Source: an uncultured Bacteroidia bacterium
GTDB lineage: Bacteria; Bacteroidota; Bacteroidia; Bacteroidales; Prolixibacteraceae
Direction: 5' to 3'
DNA length: 45,814 nucleotides
Assembly: GCA_903850335.1 (NCBI GenBank)
Contig: CAINLJ010000127.1
Coordinates: 1-45,814, forward strand
Below the pieces are notes generated by a model. It was not told the DNA's origin, made no database searches, and saw only the letters and a program-made list of their open reading frames with translations. The first letter of the stretch is position 1; every line of letters starts with the position of its first letter. Both the position numbers and the translations under genes were made by a program. Below, piece after piece: positions 25,995 through 37,900 of this stretch.

Positions 25995-28900
25995 TTGAGA
26001 GTTGCCTATTCCATATTAATTTCTGCTTTTTTACTCATTAGCAACGCCTTATATGGGTACATATACGATGTAGAAAATAGTAAGAGCTTTAATACTGATA
26101 ATCATTACCCGCCCAGCACGGGCCCAAAATCTGAATATCACCTTCAAACATTTAAATTTCAAGGACCGGGGGTAAGTTTTACAAAGACTGACGTAACCTG
26201 TTTTGGTGCAAGTACAGGATCAATAGATCTTATAATTTCAGGAGCCGATGGGACAGAAATTTTTTCCTGGACCGACGACCCGGCAATAACTACAAAAACT
26301 CGGACAAACCTCCCCGCAGGTTCCTATGTAGCAACTGCAACAAACGGTTCAGGTTCAACACAGATAACTATAGCTATAGATCAGCCTGCAGCCCCTTTAA
26401 CAGCTTCAATTTCCAGTCAGACCAATGTGTTGTGTTTCGGTCAGGCGACAGGGTCGGCAGTCATTACGGCCATAGGTGGTACTGCCCCGTATGTGATTAC
26501 TCCGGCTCAGACAGGGCTAACTGCCGGTTTACATACATTCACAGTAACCGATGCAAACGGATGTACGACCTCGGTTGATGTGACAATCACGCAGCCTGCA
26601 GCAGCATTAACCGCTTCACTTACCAGTCAGACCAATGTGTTGTGTTTCGGTCAGGCAACCGGATCGGCAGTCATTACGGGCACAGGTGGTACTGCCCCTT
26701 ATGTGATTACGCCGGCTCAGACAGGACTAACTGCCGGTTTACACACATTCACAGTAACCGATGCAAACGGATGTACGACCTCGGTTGATGTGACTATCAC
26801 TGAACCGGCATCAGCTTTAACCGCTTCAATTTCCAGTCAGACCAACGTGCTGTGTTTCGGTCAGGTGACAGGGTCGGCAGTCATTACGGCCACAGGTGGC
26901 ACAGCCCCGTATGTGATTACTCCGGCTCAGACAGGACTAACTGCCGGTTTACACACATTCACAGTAACCGATGCAAACGGATGTATGACCTCAGTTGATG
27001 TGACGATCACACAACCTTCATCCGCGTTAACCGCTTCACTTACAACTCAGGTCAATGTGCTGTGTTTCGGTCAGGCGACAGGGTCGGCAGTCATTACGGC
27101 CACAGGTGGTACTGCCCCTTATGTAATTACGCCGGCTCAGACAGGACTATCTGCCGGTTTACATACATTCACAGTAACCGATGCAAACGGATGTACGACC
27201 TCGGTTGATGTGAAGATTACACAACCTACAGCCGCGTTAACCGCCTCACTTACCAGTCAGACCAATGTGCTTTGTTTCGGTCTGGCGACCGGATCGGTAG
27301 TCATTACGGCCACAGGTGGTACTGCCCCTTATGTAATTACTCCGGCTCAGACCGGACTAACCGCAGGATTACACACGTTCACAGTAACCGATGCAAACGG
27401 GTGTACGACCTCGGTTGATGTGACGATCACACAACCTTCAGCAGCGTTAACTGCTTCACTTATCAGTCAGACCAATGTGCTGTGTTTCGGTCAGGCGACA
27501 GGGTCGGCAGTCATTACGGCCACAGGTGGTACTGCCCCGTATGTGATTACTCCGGCTCAGACCGGACTAACCGCAGGATTACACACGTTCACAGTAACCG
27601 ATGCAAACGGGTGTACAACCTCGGTTGATGTGACAATTATACAGCCAGCTGCCGCGTTAACCGCATCACTTACCAGTCAGGTCAATGTGCTGTGTTTCGG
27701 TCAGGCAACCGGGTCGGCAGTCATTACGGCCATAGGTGGTACTGCTCCATATGTCATTTCTCCGGCTCAGACCGGACTAACCGCAGGATTGCACACATTT
27801 ACAGTAACCGATGCAAACGGGTGTACGACCTCGGTTGATGTGACGATCACTGAACCGGCCTCAGCTTTAACCTTAATTACGAATCAGGTAAATGCTTTAT
27901 GTTACAATTCTGCTTCAGGAACTGCCGCAGTGATTCCATCAGGTGGAACAGCACCATATTCGTATACCTGGAATACGACACCTGTGCAGATTACACCAAC
28001 AGCTACCGGATTATCTGCCGGGAATTATTCTGTAACAGTAACAGATCTAAATGGTTGTAGTTCGAATGCTAACATAACTATAACCCAGCCACCTCTACTT
28101 TCCATAAGTACAATCTCTTCAAACTCGCCGATATGTCAGGGTTCTGCTTTGAATTTAAATGTAATTGCTACTGGTGGGACTCCAAATTATTCATATTCCT
28201 GGACCGGCCCAAACGGTATTGTATCTGTTGATCAGAATCCGTCGATCATCAACACATTACCAGTGGCTTCAGGCACCTATTCGGTTGTTGTATCTGATGC
28301 CAATGGCTGTAATACCACCTCAGGCACTTTAGCAACAATCAACCCAACCCCTACTGCAATTCTTACACCGGCCTCGCAGGCAATATGTTCGGGAGTTAAA
28401 ACATCCCTCGATATAACGGGAACGGTCCCAGGAACAACGTTTTCGTGGACTGCTGCTCTTTCTTCAGGTACAGCCACAGGTTATACAAATGGAACGGGAA
28501 CATCCATTGCACAAACCCTGACAAATACGACATCAGCACCCGCAACAATAACATACCAGGTAACTCCATCTGCCAACGGATGTTCAGGGACTCCTGTGAG
28601 TGTGATTGTAACCGTTAACCCCATTCCAAATGTCACGGCAACCCCATCAGCACAACTAATTTGTACCGGGACAACAACCGGGATAATCTTAACAAGTACC
28701 ACAGCTGGGACAACTTTTTCCTGGACAGCATCAGTTACTTCCGGGAGTGCCTCGGGCTATTCCCCAGGAAGTGGAAACAGTATAAATCAATCCCTTATAA
28801 ATATATCTTCCGCTCCGGCGGTTGTTACTTATGCAATCACTCCTACTGCAAATGGTTGCAGTGGCAATCCAATTTCTGTTGACATAACAATTAATCCGGA

Positions 28901-31900
28901 TGCAACACTATCGCTAACTTCACCTCTAACGACAAAATCACAGGTAATCTGTATCAATACACCACTGACCCCGATTACTTATTTGACTGGAGGAAGCGGT
29001 ACAGGAGCATCAATTACCTCGGGTGCCCTACCGGCCGGTGTAACAGGTGTTTTTTCATCAGGAGTATTTACAATCAGCGGTACGCCTGTGGTTCCGGGGA
29101 CTTTCCTTTACACATTAACTACAACCGGCCCTTGTTTGCAGGCTTCGGCATCAGGGACCATTACATCGTACCCGACTCCATCAGTTAATGTAATACAGGA
29201 CAGGCCTTATTGTACTGGGTTAACAACCTCATCAATTGCAGTTTCCGGTCCGGTTCCGGGTACTTCTTTCAACTGGACAAACAGCAATCCTGCAATAGGA
29301 TTAGCTGCAAGCGGATCAGGCAATATTCCGGCTTTTTTAACAACGAACAGCACATCAGACCCAATTTCAGCAATAATAACGATTACCCCAACTGCAAATG
29401 GTTGTACAGGTATTCCTTCAACATTTTCTATTACTGTAAATCCAGGTCCGATTCTTAATTCTCCCTTATCAGGTAGTACATGCAGTGGAAGTTTATTTAC
29501 TTACGTTCCTTTATGTCAGACATCCGGAACTGTATTTTCATGGAACCGGTCGGCTATTGCAGGCATAAGCAATACGGCAGCCACGGGAAGTGGAAATATA
29601 AACGAGACATTGGTGAATGTAACTACAAATCCTGTAAATGTCACCTATGCGTATACTTTATCAGCAAATGGCTGCTCCAATATTCAAAATGTAATAGTAA
29701 CTGTACTACCAGTACCGGCCTTAACCTCAACATTAACACCATCCGACATTTGCAGTAACACACTTTTCAGTTATACGCCATCCTATAATATAGCCAGATC
29801 TACTGCAACATGGAGCAGAGCCGTTGTTTCCGGCGTTAGCAATCCTGCAGGTTCCGGGTCGGGAGTTATAAGTGAAACGCTTGTCAACACGACTACAGGG
29901 CTTGTTGATGTTGTTTATGTTTATACTGTAAGCGCATCAGGTTGCACTAAAACACAGAATGTAACTGTACGCGTAAAGCCTACTCCTGTATTATCAAGTT
30001 CACTGTCATTGCCTTCGATATGCAGTAATTCAGTTTTATCATATACCCCATCGAGCGAAACCAGTGGAGTGACTTTTATCTGGAACCGGTCAGCTTCTGC
30101 CGGGATAACTCCGGCAGCAGGATCCGGACTGAATAATCCAAATGAAACTTTAATCAATTCATCTGCCAGTCCAATCAACATAATTTATACCTATACTTTG
30201 TCAGGCCAGGGTTGTACAAACACTCAGAACGTAATAGCGACGGTATTGCCAGTACCTGTTTTAAGCAGTCCTAATTCTCTGTCGACTATATGCAGCAACA
30301 CAATATTTAGCTATACACCTGCGAGTGCTACCCCAGGAACAACTTTCACCTGGACACGGGCAGGAATCGCGGGAATCAGTAACCCGTCAGCAAGCGGAAC
30401 CTCAAATCCTAATGAAGTCCTGATAAACACAACAGGTGCACCAGTTGATGTAACCTACAATTATACATTGACTTCAGCTGGTTGCAGTCATTCTCAGAAT
30501 ATTGTTGTCAGGGTTAATCCGATACCTTCTCTTACAAGTTCATTAGCACCCCAGGCTATTTGCACAAACACTACATTCAATTATTCACCAGCCGGCGGAA
30601 CCTCAGGAACAACATACTCGTGGAGCAGGGCCGCCGTTACAGGCATCTCTAATCCTTCATCTTCAGGGACAGGCAATATCAATGAAACACTCATAAATAC
30701 AACATCCAACCCGGTTAATGTAACCTACTCCTATATTTTATCTGCAGGTGGTTGTGTAAATCCTACCGTTTATAATGTTGTCGTGACTGTTAATCCCCGG
30801 CCCGTTCTAACGAGTACAACGGCTCCGGTTACGATTTGCAGCGGTTCTTTATTTTCATATGTACCAACCAGTATTACCGCCGGAACAATTTTCTCATGGA
30901 CGCGATCATCAGTTGGTGGGTTGAGTAATCCAGCTTCATCTGGCACCGGAGATCCTCAGGAGGTCCTGACAAATACCTCCTCTTCTGCAGTTAATGTTAC
31001 CTATGTTTACTCTCTTTCTGCTAATGGGTGTACTAATCCTACAACATATAATGTCGTCGTAACAGTAAATCCTGTCCCGGTCCTGACAAGTTCCCAGACA
31101 CCCCCGGCAATTTGCAGCAATACCCTATTTTCGTATACTCCTGCCAGTACTACAACCGGAACAATTTTCACCTGGAACCGGGCAGCAATTCCAGGAATCA
31201 GCAATCCTGCTGCAGCAGGAACGGGGAATCCATCTGAGATACTTATCAATACAACTAATTCGCCAATAAGTGTTGTTTACATTTACTCATTATCATCAAA
31301 CGGATGCAGTCCATCAACATTCAGCATCACAGTTACAGTTAATCCGCAACCAGTCTTAACCAGCACGCTGGTGCCACCGGCAATTTGCAGTAATTCGCTA
31401 TTTTCTTATACTCCCGCCAGTTCAACATCCGGGGTATTATTCAACTGGACTAGGGCAGCGCAACCGGGAATAAGCAATCCGGCCTCATCAGGAACAGGTG
31501 ATCCTGCAGAAACGCTCTTTAATACGACAGCAGTTCCTGCCAATGTAAGCTATACCTACACATTAACCGCTAAGGGATGTGCCAGCGCGACCCCGTACAA
31601 TGTAGTTGTATTAGTGAATCCTGTTGCGACGCTTACAAGCACACTCGCACCGTCTGCAATTTGCAGCAATTCATTATTCTCATATACTCCAACAAGTAGT
31701 ACCCCAGGTACTGTTTTTAACTGGACAAGGAATATAATTTCAGGGATTAGCAATCCGGCAGGTTCCGGCACCGATGATCCAAACGAAACACTTATAAACA
31801 CAACTAATGCTCCTGTAGTTGTCACATATGTTTATACCCTATCCGGAGGAGGCTGCAGTAATACCTCCACAGCTAATGTAAATGTCCTGGTCAATCCCAA

Positions 31901-34900
31901 TCCATTGATTACCAGTTCGTTGAATCCCCCCGCGATTTGTACAAATACAACATTTTTTTATACTCCGGCTGGCAATATTCCCGGAACATCTTTTAGCTGG
32001 AACCGGGCTATGGTGCCAGGTATCACTAACAGTTCGGGGACGGGTACAGGCAATCCAAATGAAACATTAGTCAATACAACTTCTGACCCTGTAAATGTCA
32101 CCTATAAATATACCCTTACAGCAAATGGGTGTGTTAATTCATCCACCTATGATGTAATAGTGTCAGTCAAACCCAAACCTGTTCTTTCGAGTACACTAAA
32201 TCCTCCGGCAATATGCAATAATTCATTATTTTCATATCTTCCAACGAGTAATACAGCAGGAACGCAATTTAGCTGGAGCAGAGGGTTAGTTGCCGGAATC
32301 TCCAATCTTGCCGCAAGCGGAACGGGCGATCCAAATGAAATCCTGATTAATACTACAAATGCACCTGTTAATGCATTATATGTTTACCAATTATCAGCCA
32401 ATGGGTGTACTAATTCCACAGTCTATCATGTAACTGTGACAGTAAATCCGGATCCAGTACTTACAAGTACGTTAACCCCATCTGGAATATGTAGCAATTC
32501 AGTTTTTTCATATAATCCTACGAGTTATACAGGAGGGACAACATTTAGCTGGAGCAGGGCGTCTGTAGCGGGAATTTCGAATGCCCCGGCATCCGGAACT
32601 AATAATCCGATGGAAACCCTAATCAACACAACCACTTCTCCAATTTCTGTGACTTTTAATTACTCATTATCAGCAAATGGATGCACAAACCCGGTAACCT
32701 ATAGTGTTGTTGTCATTGTTAATCCTGTTCCTGTACTGACAAGCAGTTTATCACCTCCGGCAATTTGCAGTAACACGCTGTTTTCGTACACCCCGCTTAG
32801 TGATATTGCCGGAACTACGTTTGCCTGGACAAGAAGTGCCGTACCAGGAATAAGTAATCAGGCGTCGTCCGGGGCAGATAATCCTAATGAGACTTTAATA
32901 AATACATCCAATGTACCAGTCAGTGTAACTTACATATACAGATTAAATCATGGAAGTTGTGCCAACCCGACTCCATATAATGTTGTTGTACAAGTCAATC
33001 CGACTCCGGCATTAGGTACAACATTAAATCCTCCCGGAATTTGCAGTAATAATGTTTTCAGCTATTTACCTTCAGGAAATATTAACGGATCAACATTCCA
33101 ATGGAACCGGCCGGCCGTTGCAGGGATTAGTAATCCGGCAGCATCAGGTTCAGATAATCCGAATGAGACTCTTGTGAATACAACTACAAATCCTGTTACG
33201 GTATCGTATATCTATTCGGTTTCTGCGAGCGGCTGCTCAAATACTCAAAATGTCAATGTAGCAGTAACCCCTGAACCCGCCCTTACAAGCTCACTTGCAC
33301 CTCCCGGTATATGCAGTAACACATTATTTGCCTACCTGCCCACCAGTAATATTTCAGGAACGACCTATACCTGGAGTCGTGCCGCAATAGCTGGAATAAC
33401 AAATTCAGCAACAACAGGAACAGGAAATATTTCTGAAATACTGGTGAATTCGACAGGTTCCCCTATAACTGTGAATTATGTCTATACCTTGTCCGCTGGC
33501 GGATGTGTAAATCCCAATACGTACACTGTATCAGTTAGCGTGATTCCAAGTCCCATTTTGACAAGTTCTCCCTCGCCGGCGGACATTTGCAGTGGCAGTA
33601 TCTTTTCGTATAATCCAACGAGTTCAACATCAGGTATAACATTTAACTGGAGCAGGGCAGCTATTGCCGGGATCAGCAATCCTCAGGCTACGGGTACGGG
33701 TAATCCCGACGAAACATTAATGAATACGACAGGCGCAACGATATATGTCACTTATGTGTATTCACTTTCAATTAACGGATGTTCACCCCCACCTGTTTTT
33801 AATGTGACATTTGGTGTAAAACCAGTTCCGGTCTTAACTAGTTCTCTTACACCGACAGGCATTTGCAGTAACACTCTATTTTCCTACAATCCTGCCAGCA
33901 GTACTCCCGGCACGACATTTACCTGGACCAGGGCAGCAGTGACAGGAATTAGTAATCAGGCTGCCTCCGGGAATGATAATCCAAATGAATATCCAGACAA
34001 TACAACAACAAGTCCGATTGACGTTGGATATGTTTACACGCTGACTGCAAATGGCTGCACAAATACGCAGAATGTAACTGTCAGGGTAACCCCAATGCCA
34101 ACACTGACAAGCCTGATCAACCCACCAAACGTATGCAGTACTCATCCATTCACTTATACCCCAACAAGTAATGTTACAGGAATTACATTTAACTGGAGCA
34201 GGGCAGCTGTTGCCGGAATAAGTAATCCCGCAGCAACCGGCGTAGGCGCCATCAATGAAAACCTTGTCAATACAACATTAAGCTCAGTCATGGTTACCTA
34301 CATTTATACCCTGAGCCTGAATGGATGCACAAACAGCGCTATAGTGCAGGTCCTTGTCGTCCCAGCCCCACCCGTAACCGTTAATTCCTCTTCAACAACG
34401 GTATGCGCGGGCGGAACAATCGATTTATCCTCTTCCACAACAGTTACACTGCAGAAAATCTCTCTCTTGTCTGAAACATTTGAAGGCGCAACACCCACCT
34501 GGACAAAAACGAATAATTCATCAGGTGGTACAGCAGCCAGCCAAGCGAGTACCGCCTGGGCACCCCATGCTGACGGGTATCTTACGTTTCACTCCAACAA
34601 TAACTCTCAATTTTATCTCTCGAATAGTTCAGGGCATTCAGGCACTACTTCAACAATTCTTCAATCACCCCAGATTAGCATTGCCGGATATAGTATTTTA
34701 ACATTGGATTTCTATCACTACTATCGTTACAATAGTGTTGAATCGGCAAAGGTCGATGTCTCAACCAATAATGGAACAACATGGACTACTGTTGCAACTT
34801 ATACTTCCACTCAAGGGTCACCGGCTGCATTTGCTCATCCATCAATTGATTTAAGTTCGTTTACACCCAATGCGAATATTACGATCCGTTTCAAATACGA

Positions 34901-37900
34901 TGCATCTCAGGACTATTATTGGGCTATTGACAATGTGACAGTAACCGGAACTGTTTCCCCAACTATAAACTGGAGTTCAGTACCTTCAGGGTTTACCTCA
35001 ACACTGGCCAGCCCTACCAATGTCAGTATTGCACAAACAACTACATACACCGCTACTTATTCCTATCCCGGATTTACATGTACCGGTCAGGCGTCTGTAA
35101 CTGTTCAAAAAATTGTTGACACGGAACCGCCTGTCATTATAAACGTTCCTCCGGATGTAACTTTTGAATGTGGTGATTGTATAACGGCTTTCACAAATGC
35201 TGACTTTGAGCAGAATCAGACGATTAATCCCTGGGCATATGTTCATAATCCGGGAGTACCAGGTTGGCTGACTACAGCCCCAAAGGGGAACATGGAGATT
35301 CAGCATTCCGGCTGTGCCCCATGCGGGAATCCGATTTCTTACCAGGGGAATTATCATGCTGAACTTAACTCGGATGAGATGGGTGATTTTTACCAGCAGT
35401 TTTGTACTGTTCCGACCACAACAGTTCAGGTAATTTTCCATCACATGAAAAGGGTGCCACCTTCTCCAAATAATTTGCCTGATGTTATGGGAGTTTTCAC
35501 AGGTCCGGACCTGGCTCATTTAACTCAGGTCTATACCGCCTCGACCACAAGTACTACATCATGGACAACGAATATAGTAAACGTGCCAATCCCGGTAGGA
35601 CAAATCTCAACTATTTTTCTTTTCCGCGCGATATCCACTTCATCGGGAAACCTTACATATGGTAACTTAATTGATGGCATTCAAGCAGTAACCTTGTTTG
35701 ATTCATTCCTGTTGCCCAGTGCAACAGACAATTGTCCGGGAGTAGATTTGTCTATCAATGAGCAAAAAATTCCTGGAACATGTGCCAGTAATTACACACT
35801 CATACGGACCTGGACTGCCAAGGACGCAGCAGGCAATGTCTCAACAGCCAAACAGACCGTTACAGTAGGGGATTTCATAGCACCGGTATTACATGGAATA
35901 CCTGCAGATATGACTATAAGTTGTGAAACACCCGTGCCCGCACTTCCAACAATAACTGCGACTGACAATTGTGTTCCACCACCGAGTATTACGATCACCT
36001 ATCTTGGTGAGACAATAACACCTGGGAGTTGTCCGAACAATTATACTTTAACGCGTAGCTGGAAAGCAACGGACTTATGTAATAATTCAAGTACTGGCAG
36101 CTATAAAATAACAGTACGGGATATAACGGCTCCTGTAATTACACTACCTCCTCCAATTTTGATTAGCTGTGGCACCTCAATCCTGCCTGCCTTTACAGGA
36201 ATGGCTACTGTTACAGATAACTGTGATCCCAATCCTGTTCTTACCTGGACTGATAAGACAACTCCGGGATCATGTCCGGGAAATTTTGTTATCAATCGTA
36301 CATGGATTGCAACCGATCAATGTGGTAACAGTACGACGGCAATTCAAGCTATCGTTCTCCAGGATATTACAGTACAGGATATCACACCTCCGGTAATCAC
36401 ACTACCTCCGGCTTTTCCTGTAAATTGTGGTTCGCCTGCAAATCCTGCCGATATCGGTTGGGCGACTGTAACGGACAACTGTGATCCTAATCCAACTTTA
36501 ACGTACACAGATGTAAACACGCCGGGAACATGCTCAGGAAACTCAAGAATCATTCGTACATGGACCTCTGTTGATGCTTGCGGTAATGTAAGAAATATAG
36601 ACCAGACGATTATTATTCAGGATATTGTCCCACCAGTCATATCTCTGCCCGCAAATATTACAATCAGTTGCGACGCGTCTGCATTTCCGGCAGTGACTGG
36701 AACTGCAACGGCTACTGATAATTGTGATCCTGCTCCGGTAATCACTTATGCGGATGTTATAAATCCAGGTTCATGTGGCAGTTCACGGATTGTTTCACGA
36801 ACGTGGACAGCTACCGATGCATGTGGAAATATTAGTCATGCGGTTCAAACCATAACAAAACAAGATAATACACCACCTGTAATAAATTGTCCCATACCCA
36901 TAACAATAAATTGTGACGCTTCGTCACTACCGGCTAATACAGGTACTGCAACTGCTACCGATAATTGTGACCTCTCACCTTTAATTACCTATACTGATGT
37001 CACAGTCCCGGGAAGTGAAACCGGAAACTCACAAATTACGCGTACCTGGAAGGCAACGGATGCATGTGGAAATTATTCCAACTGCGTGCAACTCATCACG
37101 GTTCACGATGTTAATCCCCCGATAATTACCTGTCCGGCAAATATTACTTTAAACTGCAATGAATTACCCGTTACAGCCACGACTGGTATTGCAACTGCAA
37201 TAGATAACTGTGATCCGGCACCGGTTATTACCTATTCGGATGTGACTGTTTTAGGCAGTTGTCCTGGCAGTTCAATCCTATCCCGTACATGGACCGCAAG
37301 GGATGCTTCAGGAAATTTGTCCGCATGCGTACAGACGATCACAATTCAGGATGTGACACCTCCGGTAATAACCTGCCCTGGAAATAAAAGTGTCAATTGT
37401 GATGAATCCACCGACCCGACGGTCACAGGAACTTCGAAGGCAACAGATAATTGTGATCCTAGTCCTGTAATAACTTATAATGATGCCATATCAGCAGGAA
37501 GCTGCCCTGGAAACCACAATATTTCAAGAACCTGGACTGCCCGGGATGCATGTGGCAATATCAGTACATGTGTTCAAATTATAACAATTCAGGACATTAA
37601 ACCTCCGGTAATTACCTGTCCACAAAATATTACAATCTCTTGTTCTTCATCATCTTTACCGGCAAGTACAGGCGTAGCCACTGCGGTTGACGGGTGCGAC
37701 ACAGATCCTGTAATCAATTATTCTGATATCATAAATCCTGGAAGCTGTGCGTCAAATTACACAATTTCGCGCACCTGGAAGGCAACTGATAACTGCGGCA
37801 ATTCAGTCACATGCATTCAAACAATAACAGTTCAGGATAACACACCACCCGTAATAGTTTGTCCTTCCAATCTGACTATAAATTGCCAGAGTTCCATCTT

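Noticed and set aside
26395-27864. Regular direct repeats that could be read as a CRISPR array
   Set aside because: The period is 210 bp, the repeats abut without spacers and they encode protein in one frame. They are SprB domains.
34998-35519. A 173-aa minus-strand frame and several 60-90-aa minus frames inside the giant adhesin
   Set aside because: They are antisense shadows of the repeat domains, repeating with the same period and without start signals.
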